Below, piece by piece: positions 42,084 to 50,424 of a stretch of 64,000 nt of DNA. Position 1 is the first letter of the stretch; the number at the start of each line of letters is the position of its first letter. The notes beneath the pieces were generated by a model, which made no database searches, was not told the DNA's origin, and worked only from the letters and a program-made list of their open reading frames with translations. Source of the stretch: Nocardia mexicana NBRC 108244 (GTDB lineage: Bacteria; Actinomycetota; Actinomycetes; Mycobacteriales; Mycobacteriaceae); contig NZ_BDBV01000050.1 in NCBI RefSeq assembly GCF_001613165.1, forward strand, positions 88,741 to 152,740. Reading direction: 5' to 3'. The translations under genes were made by a program, and so were the position numbers.

Positions 42084-43676
42084 TCAGTTTGCCGAACGGT
42101 TGCGGCGGCGCGTGTGGCGAGGCGGAGAAGGGTTGCGGCGCCGCCGGTTTCCGGGCGTGTCGCGTTCCGGCGGGGCGTCGGCCGGGGGCGGTGTGGCGGG
42201 ATCCGGGACGGGGCGGCCGGAGGGTTCGCGGGCTCCGGTGAGGGCGGCGAGCGCGCGGTCGCCGGGGCGGACGCGGAGTTCGGCCGGAGCGATACCGAGC
42301 GCCGCGACGAGGCGGTCCATCTCGGCGCGGTCGTCGTCGGTGACGAGGGTGACGACGGTGCCGGTCGCCCCGGCGCGGCCCGTGCGGCCGGTGCGGTGCT
42401 GGTAGTCCTTGGGTTCGGCGGGCGGATCGACGTGCACGACCAGCGAGATGCCGTCGACGTGGATGCCGCGGGCGGCGACGTCGGTGGCGACCAGCACCGA
42501 GGCCGCGCCACGCGCGTAGGCCGACAGCGCCCGATTGCGCTGATTCTGCGATTTCCCGCCGTGCAGCTCGGTCGCCGCGACCCCGGCCTCCCGCAGTCGC
42601 CGGGCCAGCTTCTGCGCGCCGTACTGCGTGCGGACGAACAACAGCGTCCGCCCCTCGCGCGCGGCGATCTCGGCAACAACCTTGTACTTGTCCGCCTTAC
42701 GCACGGACAGCAGGTGGTGGTCGATCGCGGGATTCGCTGCCGGGGCCTGTGATTCGGTGGCGGCGATGCCCCGTTGCGGCGAATCGGGCTGCGCCACCTG
42801 TGAACCGGCCGCATTGTGCTGCGTCGCCGGTGAATTGGGTTGGGCGCCAAGTGGCTCAACGGCGTCGTGCGGCCCCGCATGCGAGTCGGGTTGGGTGGTC
42901 TGTGAATCGGCCGTGTTGTGTTGCGGGGAGAGGGAGTTGTCCCGGCCCGCGTCCCGGCCGACCTGCGAGTGTGGTGTCGGTCCAGTGGGGGCGGGAAGCG
43001 CGTGCGGGGCCGCGGCGAGGTTGTCGGGGAGATCTGCCGCGTGTACCGAATGTGTCACCGGTGCACGGAGATACCGCTCGACGAGGGTGTCCACGACTTC
43101 GTCGAGGGTGGCGGAGAACAGGAGGTGCTGGCAGTCCTCCGGTACCCGGTCGAGCAGCGCGGTGACCTGGTCGAGGAAGCCCAATTCCGCCATGTGGTCG
43201 GCCTCGTCGACGGTCGCCACCCGCACCGCGTCCAGGCGCACGGCGTCCTGGGCGACCAGATCGGTGAGGCGTCCCGGCGTGGCGATGAGCACGTCGACGC
43301 CGCGGTCCAGCCGGGACTTCTGCCGCTTGATGGGCACGCCGCCGACGGCGGATCCGAGCCGGACGCCGAGCGCGAGCGCCGGTTCGTCGAGGGCCTGCTC
43401 GATCTGCAGGGCGAGTTCGCGGGTCGGTGCGAGGATCAGCCCGCGCGGCCTGCGGGGCGCCGCCGCCCCGCGCATCACCCGGACCAGCAGCGGCAGCCCG
43501 AAGGCCAGCGTCTTACCGGAACCCGTTGCGGCCCGGCCCAATACGTCACGCCCCGCGAGAATGTCGGGGATGGCCGCGGCCTGGATGGGGAAGGCGGTCT
43601 CGAGTTCCGCGCGGCGCAGCGCCTGCACCAGGGCCACCGGGAGGCCCAGCTCCGCGAAGCGGATATCAGGCGGCAC
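42084..43676 (-). CDS. DEAD-box RNA helicase with expanded interdomain linker
   Basis: A 530-residue helicase. Motif I is ATGSGKT (~50-56), then PTRELALQ, TPGRL, V-D-E-A-D (156-160), S-A-T, and in RecA domain 2 RTQYGAQKLA, VATDVAARGIH and HRTGRTGRAG. Between the domains (~215-318) lies a Gln/Asn/Ser/Pro-rich insert where relatives have a few residues. The C-terminal tail is Arg/Asn/Pro rich, probably RNA-binding. It overlaps the M56 gene by 11 nt. A housekeeping role in RNA remodelling or cold adaptation is likely. Confidence 0.9.
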   Translation of the reverse strand: MPPDIRFAELGLPVALVQALRRAELETAFPIQAAAIPDILAGRDVLGRAATGSGKTLAFGLPLLVRVMRGAAAPRRPRGLILAPTRELALQIEQALDEPALALGVRLGSAVGGVPIKRQKSRLDRGVDVLIATPGRLTDLVAQDAVRLDAVRVATVDEADHMAELGFLDQVTALLDRVPEDCQHLLFSATLDEVVDTLVERYLRAPVTHSVHAADLPDNLAAAPHALPAPTGPTPHSQVGRDAGRDNSLSPQHNTADSQTTQPDSHAGPHDAVEPLGAQPNSPATQHNAAGSQVAQPDSPQRGIAATESQAPAANPAIDHHLLSVRKADKYKVVAEIAAREGRTLLFVRTQYGAQKLARRLREAGVAATELHGGKSQNQRNRALSAYARGAASVLVATDVAARGIHVDGISLVVHVDPPAEPKDYQHRTGRTGRAGATGTVVTLVTDDDRAEMDRLVAALGIAPAELRVRPGDRALAALTGAREPSGRPVPDPATPPPADAPPERDTPGNRRRRNPSPPRHTRRRNRSAN

Positions 43677-44613
43677 TGAACAACCGGCTCAGCTCGACCA
43701 GCCACGGAATCGCGACCGCGAGGGTCGGCACCACCAGGATCGCGGCGGCCGCCAGATAGGCCGCCGCGGCGACGCGCAGATCGCCGAGCGGACCGGCCAG
43801 CCGCTGGATCCGGATCAGCGTGGTGGGCCCGCCCACGGCCATGGCCCCTTGCGGCGCGGTCGAATTCGAGCACGCCACCAGCGCGCGGGCCAGCGGCGTC
43901 GGGCCGGTGACCTTCACCGCGGAATCGTCGGCCAGCAGCTCGATCAGCAGCTTCACCGCATCCAGCGCGGACTTGCTGCGCACGAACCGCGGGAACGCCT
44001 CGTGTGCGGCGGTGAACGCCTCCAGCACCAGGTCGTGGCGGGCCCGCAGATGCGAGCGCTCGTGGCTGACGATCGCCTCGAGCTCGGAGACGGACAGGTT
44101 GGCGAAGGTGCCCTGGCTCAGCACCACGCGCTGGCGCAGGCCGGGCAGGCAGTAGGCGATCGGCTCGCTGGCCGCGAGCACCCGGATATCGCTGGCCCGG
44201 CGCTGGGTGTATTCGGCGCCCTGGTCGAGCAGGTCGACGAGCATCCGGTGCCGCGCGCGGCGGCGGCGCGTGTGCACGCCCACCCGGACCGCCGCGTAGA
44301 TGAGGCGCGCGCCGACCAGCAGGGTGAGGGCGAAGACGATGACGTAGGCGAGCCACAGCGGCAGGCCCAGCGCGTCGATCTCCCGCGTGGGCGAGGTGGT
44401 GGGGCGTCCGTTGTGGCCGGGCACCAGCAGCTCGCTGGCGATGGCCAAGCCGGAACCGAAGGCGCTGAGCACGGCGGCGAGCGCCACCGCCTGCCACAGC
44501 ACCAAGGCCGCCCGCGGGGTCCGGAACGGCCATCGGGCTCGGCTGAGCAGGGCCGGTACCGGTCCCGCGAGAAGCAAAGCGAGACCGGCGAAGACCGGCG
44601 CGGTTGCGTTCAT
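43666..44613 (-). CDS. M56-family membrane metallopeptidase (BlaR1-like, Rv1845c-like)
   Basis: A 315-residue protein with about five membrane helices and a cytosolic-facing zinc peptidase site H-E-R-S-H (184-188). There is no penicillin-binding sensor domain, unlike BlaR1/MecR1. In mycobacteria the orthologue is encoded beside BlaI and is thought to act in relieving BlaI repression. It lies 95 nt downstream of the BlaI gene, same strand, overlapping the helicase. Confidence 0.88.
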   Translation of the reverse strand: MNATAPVFAGLALLLAGPVPALLSRARWPFRTPRAALVLWQAVALAAVLSAFGSGLAIASELLVPGHNGRPTTSPTREIDALGLPLWLAYVIVFALTLLVGARLIYAAVRVGVHTRRRRARHRMLVDLLDQGAEYTQRRASDIRVLAASEPIAYCLPGLRQRVVLSQGTFANLSVSELEAIVSHERSHLRARHDLVLEAFTAAHEAFPRFVRSKSALDAVKLLIELLADDSAVKVTGPTPLARALVACSNSTAPQGAMAVGGPTTLIRIQRLAGPLGDLRVAAAAYLAAAAILVVPTLAVAIPWLVELSRLFSAA

Positions 44614-44708
44614 GCTCAGCTCACTGCGTTGTGGGGCCAGGGCCCGAGATCGCGGCGCTCCCGCTGGTAGTCGTCGACTGCGTGGCGACGACCGGAGCGC
44701 CGCAGCAA

Positions 44709-45125
44709 CTACTGCGGCGGGGCGACTCCCTTGTCGTCGGACGCGGTGCGCGCGGCCTCGGTTGCTTCGAGCTTAGCGAGTGCTTCCCGCAATGCGGCAG
44801 CCCCGTCGTCTCCGACCTGTTCGACGAAGTGCACGAGTGCTGCCTGCCGACTGCCGACCTCGTCCGCCTGCTGCAGCGCGTCGACCATCAGACTGGCGAC
44901 GAGTTCGTCGCGGCTGTGCACCGGCGCATAGCGGTGGGCGCGGTCGTCACGCTGCTGGACGACCAGGTTCTTCTTGGCCAGACGCTGCAGGACCGTCATC
45001 ACCGTGGTGTACGCGAGCTCGCGGCGCGCTGCGAGGGCCTCATGAACCTGCCGGACCGTCTGGGGTTCTTCGGCCGACCACAACTGGTCCATGACCGCTT
45101 TCTCGAGTTCACCAAGACCTGCCAT
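44709..45125 (-). CDS. blaI: BlaI/MecI-family repressor (Rv1846c-like)
   Basis: A 138-residue winged-helix repressor: LGELEKAVMDQLW, TVRQVHEALAARRELAYTTVMTVLQRLAKKNLV, and a helical dimerisation tail with a proteolysis-prone middle. It probably represses itself and the M56 gene through the dyad at 45160-45176. In M. tuberculosis, BlaI regulates beta-lactamase and respiratory genes. Confidence 0.92.
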   Translation of the reverse strand: MAGLGELEKAVMDQLWSAEEPQTVRQVHEALAARRELAYTTVMTVLQRLAKKNLVVQQRDDRAHRYAPVHSRDELVASLMVDALQQADEVGSRQAALVHFVEQVGDDGAAALREALAKLEATEAARTASDDKGVAPPQ

Positions 45126-45159
45126 CCCACCAGTTTACGGAGACAACGACACAAATGCG

Positions 45160-45176
45160 TACTACAGATCGTCGTA
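45160..45176. promoter_or_regulatory. Candidate BlaI operator
   Basis: TACTACAGATCGTCGTA is an inverted repeat (TAC-N-AC / GT-N-GTA), 35 nt upstream of blaI. It resembles the TAC-N-AC-type dyads bound by BlaI repressors. Confidence 0.6.
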
Positions 45177-45225
45177 ACCGGTCGATAGCTGTGTGGGATT
45201 TTTCATACGGGCACGCCGGCTGCCG

Positions 45226-46043
<818 letters not shown>

Positions 46044-46047
<4 letters not shown>

Positions 46048-47132
46048 GCGAGGGTCGCCTTCCGGTTCGTGCGCACGAGCAACAACAGCAGGAACGGGCC
46101 GCCGAGGGCGGCGGTGACGATGCCGACCGGTAGGTCGACAGGCACCACGGTACGCGCGATGACATCCGCGCCGACCACGACGACCGCGCCGACCAGGGCC
46201 GATCCGAGCACGGGTTCGCCGGGCGTGCGCAGCAGTCGGCGTGCGATCTGCGGGCTGGCGAGCCCGACGAAGGCGACCGGTCCGACCGCGGCGGTGGCCA
46301 GCGCGGCGGCGATGACGGCGGCCCCCAGCAGCAGCCCCTGCTGGGCCTGCAGCCGGACGCCCAGCGCCCGCGTGGTGTCGGTGCCGAAGCGCAGCGCCGC
46401 GAGCGTGCGTGCCGACCCGGCGGTGACCGCCAGCACCAGCGCGAGCCCGATCGCGGCCGGGACCGCGCGGGTCCAGTCGGCGCCGTTGAGCGAGCCGGTC
46501 AGCCACATCTGGGCGCGGCTGGCGTCGGTGAGGGTGGCGCGGGTGAGCAGCCAGCTGACGCCCGACAGCAGCAGGGCGTTGATCCCGATCCCGATGAGCA
46601 CCAACCGCATTCCGGTGGTGCCCGCCGCGCCGTCGCCGGTGCGTCCCCACGCCAGCACATAGATGGCGACGGCCGTGAGCAGCCCACCGGCGAGGGCGGC
46701 GAGGGGGACGCCGATCGCCGCGGCGGCGCCCGCGGTCGCGCCGCCGGTTCCGGTCACCGCCGCGACGGCGGCGAAGCTCGCGCCCGAGGTGATGCCGAGC
46801 AGGTCCGGGCTGGCCAGCGGGTTGTGCAGGATCGACTGGGTGACCGCGCCCGCCAGGCCCAGCGCCGCGCCCGCGATGACGGCGGTGACGGCCCGCGGCA
46901 GCCGCGACTCGAAGATGATGAACCGCTGCGACCGCGTGCCGCCGCCCGTCAGCACGTCGAATACCCGCCCCAGCGGAATGTGGTACTCGCCGATCGCGAT
47001 ATCCAGTGCGAACAAACCGATCACCGCGACCGCGAGCCCGATCACGGTGAGCAGCATCGTGATTCGCAGCACGGCGGAGAAGGGGCCGACCCGGGCGGCG
47101 GGCCGGACGCGGGAGAGTGTCGGAACGGTCAC
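46044..47132 (-). CDS. FecCD-type siderophore permease, second subunit (FepG-like)
   Basis: A 362-residue, ~10-helix permease with the conserved SRLPRAVTAVIAGAALGLAG segment, NPLASPDLLGITSGA and the late GLASPQIARRLL coupling region. It pairs with the next permease to form the membrane channel of a ferric-siderophore importer. 4-nt overlaps at both ends show a tight operon. Confidence 0.93.
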
Positions 47133-48166
47133 AGCCCCACCATCTTCCGGCGTCGGACGAAGGCAATGAAGAACGGTGCGCCGATCGCCGCCAGCACGAT
47201 GCCGGTCTGGAGCTCCCCGGGCCGGGCGACGATGCGGCCCGCGATATCGGCCAGCAGCAGCAACAGCGCGCCGAGCAGGCCCGAATAGGGAAGCAGCCAG
47301 CGATTGTCCGGGCCGGTGACCAGGCGCGCGATATGCGGGACCACCAATCCGAGGAACGAGATAGGACCGACCGCGGCGGTGGCGGCGCCGGTGAGCAGGA
47401 CGACGGCCGCGAGCCCCAGTGCTCGGTTGCGGCCGACGTTCACGCCCAGCCCGCGGGCCACATCCTCGCCGAGTCCCAGCGCGTTCAGGCCGGGCGCGGC
47501 CACCAGCGCGAGCAGCGTCCCGAGCGCGAGGAACGGGAGCACCTGCTTCAGCACGCTCACATCGTGGCCCGCGACGGTGCCGACGACCCAGAAGCGGTAG
47601 GTGTCCAGCGCCGCCGGATCCAGCAGCACGACGGCATTGGTCAACGCGGTCAGCAGCGCGGTCACCGCCGCACCGGCGAGCACCAGGCTCAGCGGGCTCG
47701 CCGTGCCGCCGCCGACCGACGAGACCCCGAAGACCACCAGCCCCGCGATCAGCGCACCCGCGAAGGCGAACCAGATGTACTGGTCTGGCCGGGTGAGCGC
47801 GAACAGATGAATGGACAGCGCGGCCAGGAACGCCGCGCCCGCATTGAGGCCGAGTAGCCCGGCATCGGCGAGCGGATTGCGGGTGTAGCCCTGGATGAGC
47901 GCGCCCGCGATGCCCAGTGCCAGCCCGGTGACCAGCGCCAATCCGGTGCGCGGCAGCCGTAGTTCTCGCACGATCTGGTCGGCGGGCGAACTCGCCGGGC
48001 AGCTCAGCGGCCAGCCGCCGGGGCAGGTGAGCGCGTGGTACACCGCGTCCAGCGAGAGCGACCGTGCCCCCACGGCGATCCCGGCGACCATGGCGAGCAG
48101 CAGTAGGAGCGCCAGGATCAGCAAACCCGCGACGCGGCGCCGTTTAAGGGTGACTGCAGCGGGCAC
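47129..48166 (-). CDS. FecCD-type siderophore permease, first subunit (FepD-like)
   Basis: A 345-residue permease with LRLPRTGLALVTGLALGIAG, NPLADAGLLGLNAGA and GLVVPHIARLV. First gene of the operon, transcribed from the iron-boxed divergent promoter. No substrate-binding lipoprotein is encoded with it, so the binding protein must be elsewhere. Confidence 0.93.
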   Translation of the reverse strand: MPAAVTLKRRRVAGLLILALLLLLAMVAGIAVGARSLSLDAVYHALTCPGGWPLSCPASSPADQIVRELRLPRTGLALVTGLALGIAGALIQGYTRNPLADAGLLGLNAGAAFLAALSIHLFALTRPDQYIWFAFAGALIAGLVVFGVSSVGGGTASPLSLVLAGAAVTALLTALTNAVVLLDPAALDTYRFWVVGTVAGHDVSVLKQVLPFLALGTLLALVAAPGLNALGLGEDVARGLGVNVGRNRALGLAAVVLLTGAATAAVGPISFLGLVVPHIARLVTGPDNRWLLPYSGLLGALLLLLADIAGRIVARPGELQTGIVLAAIGAPFFIAFVRRRKMVGL

Positions 48167-48212
48167 GGCGACGAATAACTCCTGACGTGATTCGATTCAT
48201 TGCTCGGTAAGT

Positions 48213-48231
48213 CTGGTAAGCCTAACCTATC
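48213..48231. promoter_or_regulatory. IdeR/DtxR iron box, siderophore operon
   Basis: Minus strand ATAGGTTAGGCTTACCAGA matches 15 of 19 consensus IdeR positions, including the whole AGGTTAGGCT core. It lies between the FepD-like gene and the divergent gene at 48272 and could repress both. Confidence 0.75.
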
Positions 48232-48271
48232 TTCCGTTTCGGCCCGCATTGCCAACCGATGAGGAGGTTCG

Positions 48272-48979
48272 ATGTCAGAACCGATGACCGCCAGCCCGGC
48301 CCGCCGCTCCGACGAGGCATTCGGCTACGCCTGTACCCGCCTGCGCGGACTGCAGCCGGAGCATCCCCGCGTCTACGCCGTGGCCGCGATGGCCGATCAG
48401 GGGAGACGGCGGTGGTGGCGGTTGGCCGACGGGGTGCGCGAGGGGCGCATCGAGGTGATGTACCGGCGGCACGCCGCCGAGATGATCAGCGCCGACATCG
48501 CCGCCGAGGTGGTGGCGACGGCATTGATCCACGCCGTGGTCGGCCGGGTGGTGGCGCTGCTGGTGGCGGAGGGCCGGGCGTGGGATCCGGGCCTGGAGAA
48601 CCTGTGGGTGCACACCGACAACGACGGCGGCATCGACTGGGCGGGCCTGTCCGACACCACGATTCGCGTGATCGACGGCGACCGCCTGGCGGGGCGGAGC
48701 GGTGTGGTCACGCTGCCCTGTGAGCGGGCGATGTACGTGTGGCTGGCGCACCGCTGCGAGGCCGCGCTGGTGCTGGTGCAGCACGCCATGCTGCGCTGCG
48801 CGGGCCTGAGCGCGCGGCGGTTCTGGGCGCTGGTCGGCGAGACGATCGTCGGCGCGGCGACCTACGTGCCGGATCTGGCCCGCACCTCCTCGACGGTCGG
48901 TGCCCGGCGCGGGCAGGCGCTGCTGGCCGCGATGGAAGAACGCGGGATGCCGGTACGTCGCGCTTGCCTTGTTAGGTAA
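48272..48979 (+). CDS. Unknown protein in siderophore-uptake locus, iron-regulated
   Basis: A 235-residue soluble protein with an excellent ribosome site (GAGGAGG). Middle section LWVHTDNDGGIDWAGLSDTT and the LPCERAMYVWLAHRCEAALV helix are the most distinctive parts. It is vaguely reminiscent of FhuF-like ferric reductases, but the C-terminal four-cysteine iron-sulphur motif is absent, so I do not assign that role. Shared IdeR box with the importer suggests a job in siderophore handling. Its stop codon lies inside the next IdeR box. Confidence 0.65.
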   Translation: MSEPMTASPARRSDEAFGYACTRLRGLQPEHPRVYAVAAMADQGRRRWWRLADGVREGRIEVMYRRHAAEMISADIAAEVVATALIHAVVGRVVALLVAEGRAWDPGLENLWVHTDNDGGIDWAGLSDTTIRVIDGDRLAGRSGVVTLPCERAMYVWLAHRCEAALVLVQHAMLRCAGLSARRFWALVGETIVGAATYVPDLARTSSTVGARRGQALLAAMEERGMPVRRACLVR

Positions 48980-48990
48980 GGCTGACCTAC
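48972..48990 (+). promoter_or_regulatory. IdeR/DtxR iron box driving a short transcript
   Basis: TTAGGTAAGGCTGACCTAC matches 16 of 19 IdeR consensus positions. It overlaps the stop codon of the preceding gene. A TACACT (-10-like) sequence follows immediately at 48988-48993. There is no ORF before the terminator at 49056-49093, so the promoter appears to serve a non-coding RNA. Confidence 0.75.
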
Positions 48991-48999
48991 ACTCATACT

Positions 49000-49094
49000 C
49001 GGCGTTAGGATCCGCGAGAGTCCCGAGGGCTGCGGTCGACTCCCGATCCACTGCCGCGGCGGGTCCCATCTCCCGGATGGGACCCGCCGCTTTC
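49000..49094 (+). ncRNA. Candidate MrsI-like iron-responsive small RNA
   Basis: A ~95-nt non-coding segment lies between an IdeR box with a -10-like element and a perfect intrinsic terminator. It can fold into a 5' stem-loop at 49008-49049: GGATC/GATCC, GAGTC/GACTC and CCG/CGG stacked, with apical loop AGGGCTG. A short single-stranded stretch and the terminator hairpin follow. In mycobacteria the IdeR-controlled iron-sparing RNA MrsI (ncRv11846) is encoded just upstream of the Rv1847 thioesterase, the same gene that follows here. Transcription start is inferred from the promoter, not observed. Confidence 0.65.
49056..49093 (+). terminator. Intrinsic terminator of the candidate sRNA
   Basis: GCGGCGGGTCCCAT (49056-49069) pairs perfectly with ATGGGACCCGCCGC (49077-49090) and is followed by TTT. 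It ends 32 nt before the thioesterase start. Confidence 0.88.
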
Positions 49095-49125
49095 ATCTCG
49101 GCGGTCTCGTGTAAATGTTGAGTTC

Positions 49126-49572
49126 ATGACGCAAGATCACGCGGCGGAGAGCTCGTCGTACGCGGATATGACGCCGGAAATGATGACCAGGCTCAGCGAG
49201 GGAACGTTCACCGATCTGATCGGTCTGAAGTACATCGAGCTGAGCCCGGACCGGATCCGTGCCGAATGGGTGGTGAGCCCGCAGCTTCATCAGCCGTACG
49301 GCATCGTGAACGGCGGCGTGTACTGCACCGTCATCGAGTCGCTGGCCAGCGTCGGCGGCGCCGGGTGGTACGGCGACCGAGGTCAGGTGGTCGGGGTGAA
49401 CAACAGCACCGACTTCCTACGCGCCGTGCGCGAAGGCGTGCTGCGCGGGGAGGCCACGCCGATCCACCGCGGCCGGACGCAGCAGCTGTGGCAGGTGGTG
49501 ATCACCGACGAGCAGGATCGGACGGTCGCGCGGGGTCAGGTGCGGCTGCAGAACCTGCCCAAGGCCTCCTGA
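49126..49572 (+). CDS. PaaI-family hot-dog thioesterase (Rv1847-like)
   Basis: A 148-residue hot-dog protein with the PaaI pattern H-Q-P-Y-G-I-V-N-G-G-V-Y-C-T-V-I-E-S-L-A-S and VGVNNSTDFLRAV. It hydrolyses acyl- or aryl-CoA thioesters. In M. tuberculosis the orthologue Rv1847 sits directly before ureA, as here. It is separated from the candidate sRNA by the strong terminator, so it has its own promoter. Confidence 0.88.
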   Translation: MTQDHAAESSSYADMTPEMMTRLSEGTFTDLIGLKYIELSPDRIRAEWVVSPQLHQPYGIVNGGVYCTVIESLASVGGAGWYGDRGQVVGVNNSTDFLRAVREGVLRGEATPIHRGRTQQLWQVVITDEQDRTVARGQVRLQNLPKAS

Positions 49573-49736
49573 GCCTGCCGCCGTAGGCCGTGCCGTGCGG
49601 CGCGCGCCCGGCGCGCCCGTGCCAGAATGTCGCCCACGAACATGCCGCCTCGAACCCGGCCCGCCGGGAACGCGCGGCTCGTCCTGGTGACAAGGAGGTC
49701 GCCGGGCGCACCATCCGATTCGCCCGAGGAGCACGC

Positions 49737-50039
49737 ATGCGATTGTCGCCGCATGAGCAGGAACGACTGATGCTCAGCTACGCGGCCGAGCTGGCTCGCC
49801 GCCGGCAGCAGCGCGGACTGAAGCTCAACCATCCGGAGGCGGTGGCGGTCATCACCGATCACGTGCTCGAGGGCGCCCGCGACGGCCGGACCGTGGCCGA
49901 GCTCATGGCGTCCGGCCGCACCGTGCTGGCCCGCGGCGACGTCATGGACGGGGTGCCCGAGATGATCCACGACGTGCAGGTCGAGGCCACCTTCCCGGAC
50001 GGCACCAAGCTCGTCACCGTGCACCACCCGATCGGCTGA
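49737..50039 (+). CDS. ureA: Urease gamma subunit
   Basis: A 100-residue UreA of standard length: MRLSPHEQERLMLSYAAELA, LNHPEAVAVITDHVLEGARDG, and a C-terminal VHHPIG. It assembles with UreB and UreC to form the apo-urease. ATG 49737 follows GAGGAGCACGC. It begins the ureABC operon. Confidence 0.97.
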   Translation: MRLSPHEQERLMLSYAAELARRRQQRGLKLNHPEAVAVITDHVLEGARDGRTVAELMASGRTVLARGDVMDGVPEMIHDVQVEATFPDGTKLVTVHHPIG

Positions 50040-50046
50040 GGCGGCG

Positions 50047-50424
50047 ATGGCAGAGCACAGTACCGGCGTCGTCCCCGGTGAAATCCTTTATGCCGCAGAG
50101 CCCGTCGAGATCAACGCGGGTGTGGTGCGGATCGAACTCGATGTGGTCAACACCGGGGACCGGCCGGTGCAGGTCGGCAGCCACGTGCACTTCCCGCAGG
50201 CCAATACCGCGCTGGAGTTCGATCGCGAGGCCGCGCACGGCCATCGCCTCGACATCCCCGCCGGAACCGCCGTTCGCTTCGAACCCGGTCTGGCGCAGCG
50301 GGTTTCGCTGATCCCGCTGCGCGGTTCCCGCGAGGTGTACGGCATCAGCCTGAACGCGCCGGGGCCGCTGGGCACGCCGCGGCCCGGGCCGGCGTCCACC
50401 GAAACTCTGGACGGGACACTATGA
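50047..50424 (+). CDS. ureB: Urease beta subunit
   Basis: A 125-residue UreB with VPGEILYAAEPVEIN, VGSHVHFPQAN and the G-T-A-V-R-F-E-P-G core. It is structural, without nickel ligands. It lies 7 nt after ureA and overlaps ureC by 4 nt. A short Pro/Gly tail (GTPRPGPASTETLDG) is slightly longer than in many homologues. Confidence 0.97.
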   Translation: MAEHSTGVVPGEILYAAEPVEINAGVVRIELDVVNTGDRPVQVGSHVHFPQANTALEFDREAAHGHRLDIPAGTAVRFEPGLAQRVSLIPLRGSREVYGISLNAPGPLGTPRPGPASTETLDGTL

